A stretch of 17,389 bases of DNA from Lactifluus volemus (GCA_022376515.1 WTXI01000539.1:1-17389); one strand, 5' to 3'; counted from the stretch's first letter, positions 1 through 9,317 are shown. Notes: generated by a model from the letters alone, not told the origin. Made by a program: numbers and translations.

Positions 1-800
1 GTGTCAACTTCAGTGGCAATTAGGTCTTACAGTAACCTCAACAAGTAACATGGTTCTTTTACATCGTTTTACAGGGTGTTCACTGGCGGCCAACAGTTGT
101 ATAGCCTGAGCTTGAAAGGCCAGGAGGTATGAATAGCTAAATCCCCGAAAAAGCAATGTCTATGCAGAAATAAAGTTGTTGAGCGAAAGAAAGAGAAAAC
201 GTGGGGGTACAACTTGACGGCTTTTTTCGGCCTGACGCCGGTCCGGGGCACTAGGCGACTCCGAGGCGGAGCCCGGGCGAAGATGTTGCAATTGCTCGAC
301 ATTGGCTGACTGCCCTCAATCTGGTTTTTCCTGTCTATTAGAGTCGTCTTTCTTGAAGAACACCAACCCGGCTTTTTTTGTAACCCAATAGGGTGCTGAG
401 TTCCTCAGCGACTCACCTGCAATTTTCTTAGACGATACCGACACTGCCAGTGCATGGACTTGAGTAGCGATTGAACTGCTCACCATGCACATGCGAATTT
501 TGGTGATCATCCCTAGGGCCGGTGCGATCGTCGATACTGGGGAAAAGAATGGGAAGGGGTATCCAAGCGGAGGTGCTTCCATGCTTTCCTGCACACGGGT
601 GAAACGGCATTATGACTTGGAGCAGATCATTTCTTCCAAGAGAATCCACATTATGGAGAGACTATGTCCGCGCTTCTCGCCTGCCGAAAACCATTCCCTA
701 TCGGGGCTGCGTAACCCCCATCATTCAACTCATGGTTTCGAAGAAATCTCTGCTTGTATTCATGTACGTGCGCCTGCGTCCGGCATCCTCCATACGCTGC
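1..800. other. Region without a recognised gene
   Basis: I see no confident gene here. On the minus strand, a frame open from about 594 to 316 contains a consensus-like splice donor (GCAG followed by GTGAGT, near 411-416). It could be an exon of a minus-strand gene, but the translation matches no family I recognise. The stretch around 180-300 is pyrimidine-rich on the minus strand, which would suit a promoter or 5' leader of a gene lying beyond the left edge; that is speculation. Confidence 0.2.
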
Positions 801-1803
801 TTATTCATGGTCAAGCTTTACAAATAGGCCGCCCAATCCCAATTCGCAACTCATGACATTGGTCTGGGACTTCCGCATGGTCCATTCGACTCCTTCCCAC
901 ACATCATACGGTCGAACAGAAAACCCCAGATATAGATGTGTTCCATTTACCCGTATCACGGCCACCCACTCTGGAACAGGTAACCAGTGTCCGTTGCGAA
1001 TCGGTGCTGACATATATACAAATCCGTTTGTTCTCTCTTCCGTAAGTTTGCTTGGGCTTGGACTGGGACTAGGCACATAAACGGAGCACCTATCACAATT
1101 GTCCAGACCCTCAAAGTCGGCTGACGTTATACTTTTACTGGCTGGGCTTGTAATGAACGCTCCGCAGAGCCCATTTTGTGCGATGACCCTGGACAAGCTG
1201 GGTGGGCGGACCACATGCAGTGATCCGCAGCACGAGTCCGAGGACGAGGACGAGACTAGATCGACAAATTTGTAATGTATTGGGTGGGCCGTTTAATGAA
1301 GGAGATCCACCACAATACGCGCAGGGCAGGCACGGAACACCTGTCGAACAATTGTGAGAATGCAGTGCTCCTTCACAGCTAAAGTCCACTTTTGCCTCAC
1401 CTGTATATTGGGATGCATAATCTCATCACCATGTGGCGAATGCGTAGTCGACTCTTCTGTCAAAAATCCTGATCGGGACTTGTTGCCGTGATTCCTGTGT
1501 CTATCATACCTCACCTGCGGGGCCTCCTTTGAGAACTGGTTTGGCAGTGGCTATTCGCTTCATGAAAAATTTCCTTACAGAAGTAGGCTTTAGGCTTCGT
1601 GCGACTTGGAGTGACATTCCCTTGCGACCTTTCCTTAGGGCCGACCTTCTTCCAGCCGTGGAAAATGATGAGTTCGTGCCATCAGTCTCAATTTTCTGGA
1701 ACAAATGACTTGGTCTTGATGAACGATACCCCGTGTGATGAGTCAGTTCCCGCTCAATCCCTGCTATATTTGCCAGCTCAGAACTAGCATCCTTAGGTCC
1801 CAC
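801..1803 (-). CDS. Probable four-exon gene of unknown function
   Basis: I do not recognise this protein. Four minus-strand blocks join in phase: 1803(or further 5')-1515, 1456-1401, 1340-1319 and 1255-801. The introns are 58, 60 and 63 nt, with donors GTGAGG, GTGAGG and GTATTG and acceptors ending GACAG, GACAG and CTAG. The third intron removes an in-frame TAA at 1293-1295; without it the product would end there. The first block is basic and Ser-rich. The last block has a Ser run, a Pro-Ser repeat (SPSPSPS) and a Trp-rich C-terminus ending in LDHE. No signal peptide, membrane segment or catalytic motif is evident. The start is undecided: the frame stays open to about 1869 and no convincing ATG is seen, so a 5' exon may be missing. 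It could also be a chance open stretch. Confidence 0.38.
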
Positions 1804-1875
1804 TCGAGACCTTAGTCCTTGATCGACCGATCTTTCGAGTTGTACCTCGGACGTCGGTTCTAGAAACCGTTAATC

Positions 1876-3553
1876 ATGCCGACTTGTCCGCCAATACCTC
1901 CAGACGTCGCCGAGCTGTACGTTATGGTTGTGTTCATGTGTCTGACGATCTCTCTCACGTTAACGTCTATCTGACCCATCCCTCCAGCACTGCGCCGCTT
2001 GTATGTGTAACCATCGACCTGCACCCATTAGTGTCATTTATGTCCTACCCAGCTTCTGGGAACTGTCGGAAATTGGATGCTATATGGGGTTTTGCTCGTC
2101 CAGCTATGTAAGTTCGCAATTTCATTGTCTCACTATCCCATTCGGCTTGCTCATTAGATGCTCAAGATGTCTACATCTACAACTTCCCGGGAGATAGGGT
2201 GCTCTTCAAGCTGCTTGGCACGTCATTTCTTCAACGGTCATATGGTTTTCTTAGTGACAGCCCCTCCGTAGTATACACCATATTTTTACTAGAAACTGTG
2301 CAGACAGTACTCACAGGCGTGGACTTGTACCTCTCGTTTGCCTCTGGCTTTGGTCATATGTACCGCCTCACCCGCCCAAACATGTCCGCTTTCGACGTGC
2401 CGATCATTGAATCCATGGTTTCGCTGACCGTTCAGCTCTTTTTCGCATATCGTGTATGGATCCTTAGCGACAAGAAGTCCTGGTGGTTCTGCTTGGCCAT
2501 CTGTGTTGTACGTCGTGGTCACAACTCTGTCCGAATTTCTCAATCTAAAGCTTCATGATTCACAGTGTTCTACTGTCGGTGCAACTGCAGCATTCACTGG
2601 AGGTATCTATGTAGGCCTCGTCCGGTACATGTTGCGTTTATCCGATTCACACGATAGCAGATAGGCGTGCGGAACAAGTTCGCTAGTGGGCTGGCCCTCA
2701 GGGTCCTTGCATTTGTAAGGCTTGTCTGTGAACAAATTTATCTGTTTCTGACCGATTGTAATGTTCTCAGACCTGGCTCATTGGCGGCGCCCTGGCCGAC
2801 ATCTTCATAACCGCGACGATGCTCTACCAGGTATATATGACTCACTGCGTCGTGTAAGGGACGTTGGCTGATTACTCTTCGGACCGCTCCCAGCTAACGA
2901 GAAGACGAACAGCCGGAAATGGGTTCTTGAGTAACCGTGCCTTATCGAGAATCGTGCGATTTACCATTGAGACCAACGTCTTGACGAGTATGTTGGCCCT
3001 CAGTTCTAGTTGCATTACTCATCATATGCTCTTCAAGCTTCAATCGCGATCGTATCATTGTTGTTGGTTGCCATATTCCCCGTACGTGGTTTCAGGTTCC
3101 ACTGGCAGCCTCGTCCCGCGGCTGACCTAGTAAATCGCCCAGCACAAAAACTGGTTTACCTACCCGTATGTATCGGCTCAAGCCCCTTCCGTCTACATCC
3201 TACTGTCTGACTATCACTGGCACATCTCAGAACAGCAATCCTCGGGAAGATGTAAGTACGTCTTTGCTTCGTAATTTTCACAAAGCTGACAGTGGACGAA
3301 ACGGCGCTGGTGTAGATACTCCAATACGCTCCTCGCTTCCCTCAACAACCGCATCGCCCTACGCGCCGAGGAGTCGACCGGCCGCAGGGAAGTAGCCGGA
3401 ATCGGATCACAAGCTGCGGTAAATCACCGCACTGTTCCCTCCGGAGATGCTGTACGGACTACGTATATTGAGCTTGGAAAAGTCCCACGCACATTACAAG
3501 AAAGGACACCATCAGGAGGTGATGATGGCCAGGAGATAGTCATTGGTGAGTAG
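1876..3553 (+). CDS. DUF6534-type seven-helix membrane protein, 12 exons
   Basis: The spliced product is about 324-331 residues and resembles the basidiomycete-specific DUF6534 membrane protein family (function unknown; seven predicted helices, short extracellular N-terminus, cytoplasmic tail). Inferred exons: 1876-1920, 2053-2107 (or from 2032), 2158-2217, 2272-2507, 2566-2610, 2661-2714, 2771-2830, 2894-2987, 3038-3081, 3143-3165, 3231-3251, 3316-3553. Landmarks in order are NWMLYGVLLVQLY (helix 1), FLLETVQTVLTG (helix 2), SLTVQLFFAYRVWILS (a very typical family motif), TWLIGGALADIFI, RIVRFTIETNVLT, IVSLLLVAIFP, and the C-terminal signature YSNTLLASLNNRIALR followed by a hydrophilic tail ending at TAG. 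All phases fit without any frameshift. Start: ATG at 1876 gives a proline-rich N-terminus usual for the family. The first intron's donor (GTTATG at 1921) and acceptor (2052 or 2031) are the least certain. Intron 3 uses a GC donor. Confidence 0.87.
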
Positions 3554-3757
3554 TGCGGCTCTTTCCGCTCCTATCTCGTTTCGACGTGACTCGATTTATA
3601 GATATCTTGTGATTTGGGTTATCTACAGCAAGGTAAAGACCCGGTTCCCTATGCCCTATGCGCTACCTGTTCTAGTACAGTACTTTTTGTGTGCCTCAAG
3701 GAGTAACGATTCGGTGTGATATAATTTAGTCATAACGTCATAGGTGTGCATAATGAT
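3554..3757. other. Intergenic region between two convergent genes
   Basis: This 204-bp stretch separates the stop codon of the plus-strand membrane-protein gene from the minus-strand kinase remnant. I see no clear gene. A minus-strand frame remains open from about 3757 to 3660 and could be a decayed continuation of the kinase C-terminus, but the match is too weak to assert. Confidence 0.3.
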
Positions 3758-3960
3758 CTAAAGTGGCCGATATCCAAAAGCCTTCGGTAATGAACTCCCC
3801 ATCTGAACTCCACTTGGTCGCCTTACGTTACCCCCGTCGGTTATTTGGCTTGTCGGACTGGTCCTGGTGCCCAGTCAAAACCGATGACGTGGATTTTCAA
3901 CTTGTCAATTCCTTCTGTGAGCGATGCACGGTCGATGAGCAGATCAGTATCATGGATATC
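3758..3960 (-). pseudogene. Severed 3' end of Crinkler-kinase copy A
   Basis: This minus-strand piece continues gene copy A (9318-11014) on the far side of the Copia insertion. It starts inside the target duplication and carries the end of the catalytic loop, then a segment with the motif GFDWA at 3868-3882, the counterpart of the DFD/DFG metal-binding motif of kinase-like folds. The frame runs into TAA at 3841-3843. Further codons that look like family sequence (NVRRPSG) follow in another frame to a TAG at 3758-3760, so the tail probably carried a base loss or stop before, or in addition to, the insertion. Two expected metal ligands look changed: the first Asp of DFD is Gly, and the catalytic-loop Asn five residues after HGD is Asp. 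Because the frame also runs into the LTR, an uninformed reading would start this ORF inside the transposon. Confidence 0.72.
3956..3960. repeat. Left target-site duplication (ATATC)
   Basis: ATATC directly precedes the first LTR base and is repeated at 9318-9322 directly after the last LTR base. Five bp is the size usual for Copia integrases. The duplication lies inside an Asp-Ile codon pair of the disrupted kinase gene. Confidence 0.95.
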
Positions 3961-4312
3961 TGACGAGGAATCACGAGGACGCGGGAGAAAGGCTGGCGGC
4001 CGAAAACGGCGCCCAGCGTTAGGGGGTACCAAGGACGGGACAGCCAACGTCCTAGGCACCCCGAGGACCCGCCGGTGTGGATAACGACCGCTCCCCGTTG
4101 GGGGCGATCGCCCACAGCCGTTTACCTACTATACCATTCCTTTTCTATCCTCGACACCCCTTTTATTTAGTTAGTATATTCCCCGCGCCGAGGACTTAGT
4201 CCCGCGCCCACGTTCACTACGAGCGGCCGCTCTCGAGGCCAAGATCGAGACCATTCCCTTAAACTACTAGTCCCCCTTCTTCAATTAGCAATTCCACTAG
4301 CCTATAGAACAA

Positions 4313-4318
4313 TATATA
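4313..4318 (+). promoter_or_regulatory. Candidate TATA box of the 5' LTR
   Basis: TATATA lies in an A/T-rich stretch about 230 bp upstream of the Gag ATG, and just before a GC-rich pyrimidine tract that would be R/U5. It is the best core-promoter candidate in the LTR. The same sequence occurs in the 3' LTR at 9185-9190. No start site can be placed from sequence alone. Confidence 0.5.
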
Positions 4319-4325
4319 GTAACCA

Positions 4326-4350
4326 GACGAGACTCCGAAAGAGTCTCGTC
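4326..4350 (+). other. Perfect 10-bp hairpin in the LTR (putative R region)
   Basis: Arms GACGAGACTC (4326-4335) and GAGTCTCGTC (4341-4350) are perfect reverse complements around a 5-nt loop CGAAA. The hairpin starts 7 nt after the TATA box, so it should lie at or very near the 5' end of the genomic RNA and, through the 3' LTR copy (9198-9222), near the 3' end. A role in strand transfer, polyadenylation or leader structure is inference. Confidence 0.6.
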
Positions 4351-4445
4351 CTACTGTTCCCGTTCCGCGCGCACGCCTGCCCGCTCCCCCGTTTTATTGT
4401 TTGCCGCCGCTGCCACCGCTCGTTCCTCCCGATTTTTGCACACTA

Positions 4446-4460
4446 GGTTATGGGCCCTGC
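4446..4460 (+). other. Primer binding site, initiator-tRNA anticodon-arm type
   Basis: The first bases after the 5' LTR are GGTTATGGGCCC. This is complementary to the anticodon stem-loop of initiator methionine tRNA (GGGCCCATAACC, containing the CAT anticodon), not to a tRNA 3' end. Drosophila copia is the known example of priming from an internal half-molecule of this tRNA. The match length and its position at the LTR border support the call. Confidence 0.75.
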
Positions 4461-4546
4461 TGTTGCATCTTAAAATCAGTACGAGAACCCTCAGAGCTTA
4501 AAAACACTTACACCTCCTCTCTCCATCAAAACCAACATCCTGTAAA

Positions 4547-5964
4547 ATGGTTGAAGGTCACAGTACCAAAATAGTCCAGCTGGCAGCTGATGGCACAAAC
4601 TGGGAAAATTACCGCGACCGAATGATGCTCGTAATCAAGTCCCATAAGTGGAAGGACCACTTGACCAATACGAAGCCGACGCAACGCTACATCGTTGGTG
4701 GCACCATAAACGGCGCCACACCCGACGAGCGATGGGAAGACGACGAAGCCGCGCTAATAAACGTAATCGCGTCGTCAATCCCCGATTCCGCATTCAACAG
4801 CATCAAAAACAAGACGACTGCGAAGGAAGTGTGGGAGGCCCTGAAGGAGCTCCACGAAACGCGATCGCCGCTAGTCGCGATCGAGCTGCGGTGGCGCATC
4901 GGCACCATCAAGTGCGGAGACGACGAGAACCTTCGCACACACTTCGAAAACCTGCAAAATATGAAGGAAAAATTAGCATCCTTGGGAAGTAGCATTTCTG
5001 ATCTGGAATTTGCTTACATTCTGCTCCGGTCACTTCCCCCTTCATACCAGGGAATAGTCAGCGCTATAAACGCTTCGGCTGACTTCGCGAAGGCGACCAT
5101 CGCGCCCGCGAACGTGATTCGACTCGCGATGGACGAGTACGACCGTCTCCAAGGAGACAAGACGAAACAGGACGCGGACGAAGCGTTCGCCGCGTCCTCG
5201 CAGAAAGGGAAGGGAAGAGGAAAACGACGCGATATCGAGTGCCACAATTGCAAAAAACGAGGCCATATCAAAGCCGAATGTTGGCAAAAAGGCGGGGGCC
5301 AGGAAGGCCAGTTCCCGCAACGCAGAGGCGCTGGCGCGAACACCGCGACGACAGCGGCCGAACCAAACGATATCGAGGCGTGGGCAGCTATAGAAGAAGT
5401 CAGCGACCACCCGGTTGCCGCAGCCAGCGCGCCACGCACCGCCACGATCGACGCCGAGCTCTACGACTCCGGGGCGTCCACCCACATGTCCCCCTTCCGC
5501 GAAAAATTCACTACATATCGAGAAATCGCGCCGCGTGCGATAATCGCGGCCGATAAACGGGTATTTTATGCGATAGGCGTCGGGGACCTCAAGATAGAGG
5601 TCCCTCATGGGGAGTCTTCCACTTCAGTCATCTTGAGAGAAGTCCTGCATGCTCCTGACATGGCTATGACCATAGTATCAATATCACGAATCACCAAGCT
5701 GGGAAATTCAGTCACCTTTGAAAAGGAAAGCTGCACCATTAAAAACGCGAAGGGAAAAGTCGTCGGAACCATCAAAGCGAACGCGAACGGACTCTACAGA
5801 GTCGAGCACCCCGTGACAGCCTCGGCCGCAGTCACACCCGAACGAGTCACACTTTTCGAACTCCACCGTCGCCTGGGCCACGTCAGCGTCGACACCCTAC
5901 GCTCTCTCGTTCGACACAACTCCATCCAAGGAGTGGATCTTATTGATGAAGGATCCCCTTCACT
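4547..5964 (+). CDS. gag-pol (5' part): Copia Gag, protease and integrase N-terminus
   Basis: Start ATG at 4547, about 100 nt after the 5' LTR, is the first good start. Residues about 10-200 form a UBN2/Retrotran_gag_2-type capsid region. The CCHC zinc knuckle C232-C235-H240-C245 binds nucleic acid. Asp307 in DSGAS is the catalytic residue of the retroviral-type aspartic protease that cleaves the polyprotein. GAG_pre-integrase follows, with His440 and His445 of the HHCC zinc finger. The two cysteines of that finger (5965-5967 and 5974-5976) lie in the -1 frame, so the frame breaks at about 5961-5965. Downstream of the break this frame stays open to 6229 but encodes nonsense. No canonical X-XXY-YYZ slippery heptamer is seen at the break, so base loss is likelier than programmed frameshifting. 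Confidence 0.9.
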
Positions 5965-8280
5965 TGTGACTCTTGTGATTATGCTAAGACGACCAGAAAA
6001 GCCATCAGACCTGAAAGAGAAGCCCCACCTGCCACCTTCTTTGGAGAAGAAGTCCACTCTGATGTGTGGGGGCCCTCTCCTGTCAACAGCCTTGGTGGGA
6101 AGTGCTATTACATTACTTTCACTGACGATCACTCTCGGTACACCTGGACCAACACCCTCAAAGCGAAATCGGACGCCGCCGCCGCCTACAAGGAGTTCGC
6201 GGCATGGGCGCGCACGCAGCACGGCGTGACGATACGCCGTTTCCGCTCCGACCGAGGGGGCGAGTACACCAGCAACGATCTCAAGGCCTTCCTCCGGCAA
6301 CGTGGGACGGAGCAACGGCTCACCACGCACGACACCCCGCAGCACAACGGCATCGCGGAGTCGCTCAACCGGCGCCTCATGGAACGCGTCCGCGCCCTCC
6401 TCCACCAGTCCGGCCTCCCCAAATCTCTATGGGGCGAGGCACTCCAGCATGCCACCTGGTTGAAGAACCGGACGTCCACGCGCGCGCTAGGCGCGATCAC
6501 CCCCTTCGAACGCCTCCACGGACACAAGCCAAATTTGGCCGGCGTTCCGGAATGGGGCCAGCGGGTGTGGGTCAAGAGCTTCAAGGGCTCGAAACTAGAT
6601 GCCCGGGCCTTGCAAGCACGATGGGTAGGCTATGATAAAGAGAGCCCCCATGCCCACAGGATATATTGGCCAGAGAAGCACTCCATCACAGCTGAGAGAG
6701 ATGTAAAGTTCACCACTGACACAGTGACAGTGTACATCCCCTCACAGCCTCAAGTACAAGTCCAGAACAAAGTCGTAGCCCCGAAAAGTCAGCCCAGCGT
6801 CATCCCGACGCCCCAAACGCGGCATCCCGACGCCGGCGCTCCGGAACCCGACCCGACTTCGGAACAGCCAGAAAACGACGCCGAGGCCCCGGACCAAGCG
6901 GCAGAAGACGACTATGTGATGCCGTCGCCGATCACACCACCGGAGCCAGCACCACCACCGCCACAGCCGCCCCGAGCGCCGAAGAAAGTGAAGCCGCCCC
7001 CGCAAGTACGATCCGAGCCGCCGCGCCGATCGGCACGAATAGCGAAGCTGTCGCAGGGCGAGCAGGCCACCAGAGAAGAAGATGCCCCAGAAACCAGCCT
7101 CCGAGGGCACGCGCGCCGGGTGACATTATCCCAGCGCGGAACAGACTCAGCTAACGAGTCTTTTGTCACAGCCCCTGAAGAACCTAGCTATGCAGAGATG
7201 GCATTTCATGTAGAGATCGATATGACGATGACCGCGGCAGCGCACGACGCGAACGGCGACCCGCGCTCCGTCTCCGAGGCGCGATCCCGCCCCGACTGGC
7301 CCGAGTGGCAGCGCGCGATGGAACGCGAGATCGAGACGCTCGAACGCGCGGGCACCTGGGACACAGTTCCCCGCCCTGAAGGCAAAAACGTCGTCGGCAG
7401 CAAGTGGGTCTTCCGACTCAAGCGTAAGGCCGACGGCGCGATCGACAAATACAAGGCGCGCCTTGTCGCGCGCGGGTTCACACAGATTTACGGCGTCGAC
7501 TACTTCGACACCTTCTCCCCGGTTGCGAAACTAGCCAGTATTCGCACCATCCTCGCGATCGCAGCGCGCTATGACTGGGACATAGACACTTTCGATTTTA
7601 ATAGCGCTTACTTAAATGGTGAGCTGGGGGAGGAGGAAGAGATCTATATGCAGGAACCCCCGGGCTTCGAGGAGAGCAGCGGCAGCGTGAAACGGCTGCG
7701 GAAGTCCCTCTACGGGCTCAAGCAGGCCGGGCGTCGATGGTACGACACCCTCACGCGCGCGCTCAACGACCTCGGCCTCCGCGTCACGCAATCCGACCCG
7801 GGCGTTTTCCGAGCGCAGGAGAAGGACGACGTCCTAATCCTTGCAGTCCATGTCGACGACTGCATCATTACGAGCAGCTCTAGCGAGCTCATGCAACGGT
7901 ACAAGGCGCAGCTGAACGCGCGCTACGCCCTCACCGACTTGGGGCCGATCAGTTGGCTCCTCGGGATCCGAGTCACCCGAGACCGCGCCGCGCACACCAT
8001 CTCGCTCTCGCAATCAGAATACATCAAGTCTATTGTTGCGAGATATGGACTGGGTGATGCCAAGGCTCAGAGCTCACCCATGATCCCAAACATACTTTAT
8101 TCCAAAGATGATTGCCCTGCTGATGAGACAGAGGCAGCCCATATGCGAAAAACACCATATCGAGAGGCAATCGGAAGCCTCATGTACGCCGCAGTCGCCA
8201 CGCGCCCCGACATCGCGTTCGCGATCTCGACCCTCTCCCAATTTCTCGAGAACCCGGGGAGCTGCATTGGGACGCGGTGA
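5947..8280 (+). CDS. pol (central part): Copia integrase core and reverse transcriptase
   Basis: This frame opens after a TGA at 5944-5946 and has no ATG of its own, so it is the displaced continuation of gag-pol. It holds the zinc-finger CxxC (5965-5976) and the integrase catalytic triad Asp 6061-6063, Asp 6250-6252 and Glu 6358-6360, with exactly 35 residues between the last two (DDE-35). A proline-rich acidic linker of about 200 residues (about 6730-7200) follows, as usual between integrase and reverse transcriptase in Copia. The RVT_2 domain has landmarks KWVFRLKRK, SAYLNGEL, YGLKQAGRRW and the catalytic box HVDD (7849-7860), a variant of the usual YVDD. At 8256-8259 a loss in a G run shifts the frame and the product ends at TGA 8278-8280. 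Confidence 0.9.
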
Positions 8281-8894
8281 AACGCGTCCTGCGCTACCTA
8301 TCGGGCACGCGACACCTCGAGCTCACCTACGGCAGTGAGCAGCACGACCTCATCGGATACACAGACGCAGACGGCGCATCGCAGCCGCACCGCCACGCCA
8401 TATCGGGCTACGCGTTCCTTATCGATGGAGGGGCGATCTCGTGGCGATCTCGCAAGCAGGAGATCGTCACCCTGTCCACCGCGGAAGCAGAATACGTGGC
8501 GGCGACCCACGCTGCGAAGGAAGCAGTGTGGCTTCGCTGCCTCAAAGGAGAGTTGCTAACTCCTTTCGAAAATTCAACTATGATCTACTGTGATAATCAG
8601 GCAGCCCTCAAGATTGCCACTGATGATAACTATCGAGCCAGAACAAAGCACATCGACATTCGTTACCACTACATCCGACAAGTCATCAACACGGGGGAGC
8701 TATCCATCACCTACTGCCCCACCGACGACATGACAGCCGACATCCTCACGAAGGCGCTACCGGCCTGGAAGGTCACGCGGCACGCTGCCGCACTCGGTCT
8801 GTTGCAGGCCCTCGACGGCGCTCGCGGGGGAGTGACGAGGAATCACGAGGACGCGGGAGAAAGGCTGGCGGCCGAAAACGGCGCCCAGCGTTAG
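8260..8894 (+). CDS. pol (3' part): Copia RNase H, C-terminal part of Pol
   Basis: This continues Pol in a third frame after the second break. RNase H HI motifs are visible: the YTDADG acidic motif (8358-8375), TAEAEY with the catalytic Glu, DNQAAL with the catalytic Asp at 8592-8594, and the Copia-typical tail HIDIRYHYIR then DMTADILTKAL. The enzyme degrades the RNA strand of the RNA/DNA hybrid during reverse transcription. The frame reads through the polypurine tract and into the 3' LTR, ending at TAG 8892-8894, so the last 20 or so codons are LTR sequence. The ATG-like start in this frame is an artefact of the frame break. Confidence 0.9.
8826..8832 (+). other. Polypurine tract (GGGGGAG)
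   Basis: A purine run immediately abutting the first base of the 3' LTR is the plus-strand primer site of LTR elements. It lies inside the Pol reading frame (Arg-Gly-Gly codons). Confidence 0.85.
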
Positions 8895-9317
8895 GGGGTA
8901 CCAAGGACGGGACAGCCAACGTCCTAGGCACCCCGAGGACCCGCCGGTGTGGATAACGACCGCTCCCCGTTGGGGGCGATCGCCCACAGCCGTTTACCTA
9001 CTATACCATTCCTTTTCTATCCTCGACACCCCTTTTATTTAGTTAGTATATTCCCCGCGCCGAGGACTTAGTCCCGCGCCCACGTTCACTACGAGCGGCC
9101 GCTCTCGAGGCCAAGATCGAGACCATTCCCTTAAACTACTAGTCCCCCTTCTTCAATTAGCAATTCCACTAGCCTATAGAACAATATATAGTAACCAGAC
9201 GAGACTCCGAAAGAGTCTCGTCCTACTGTTCCCGTTCCGCGCGCACGCCTGCCCGCTCCCCCGTTTTATTGTTTGCCGCCGCTGCCACCGCTCGTTCCTC
9301 CCGATTTTTGCACACTA
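8833..9317 (+). repeat. 3' LTR of the Copia element
   Basis: 485 bp, identical by eye to the 5' LTR. It supplies the last Pol codons and stop on the plus strand. On the minus strand it supplies about 16 artificial codons to the disrupted kinase gene, which ends at a TAA in the LTR (9266-9268). Confidence 0.95.

Larger units (their letters stand above)
3961..4445 (+). repeat. 5' LTR of the Copia element
   Basis: The 485-bp LTR begins TG (TGACGAGG) and ends CACACTA. The exact right border is fixed by the flanking target duplication, so the terminus is TA rather than the usual CA. It contains a 12-bp palindrome GGGCGATCGCCC (4102-4113), a TATA box (4313-4318) and a strong hairpin (4326-4350). 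It is identical by eye to 8833-9317. Confidence 0.95.
3961..9317 (+). mobile_element. Ty1/Copia LTR retrotransposon, 5357 bp, full-length
   Basis: A complete element with two 485-bp LTRs, a primer binding site at the 5' LTR border, gag-pol, a polypurine tract and 5-bp target duplications. Domain order is Gag (UBN2-like), CCHC knuckle, aspartic protease, integrase (HHCC, D-D-35-E), reverse transcriptase (HVDD), RNase H. Integrase before reverse transcriptase defines the Ty1/Copia (Pseudoviridae) superfamily. The LTRs appear identical throughout, which points to very recent insertion. Gag-pol would be one frame of about 1449 codons but is interrupted by two single-base losses (near 5961-5965 and 8256-8259), so this copy probably cannot make an intact Pol unless those are assembly errors. 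Transcription runs on the plus strand, opposite to the host gene it disrupts. Confidence 0.96.

Noticed and set aside
3841..4059. Minus-strand ORF beginning in the LTR and running into the left flank
   Set aside because: Only the part outside the LTR is family sequence. The N-terminal half is antisense LTR and is not a real gene start.
4102..4113. Palindrome GGGCGATCGCCC in the LTR as an operator or recombination site
   Set aside because: It is a perfect 12-bp palindrome, but in a GC-rich LTR, with no partner site or known binding factor. I only mention it in the LTR entry.
5950..5970. Programmed -1 ribosomal frameshift between Gag and Pol
   Set aside because: No slippery heptamer is in frame at the break, and the break falls inside the integrase zinc finger, not at a Gag/Pol border. 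A lost base explains it better.
5014..6405. Several long minus-strand frames opposite gag-pol (for example 5042-5608 and 5794-6405)
   Set aside because: They are shadows produced by the high GC and CpG content of the sense coding region; none has recognisable motifs.
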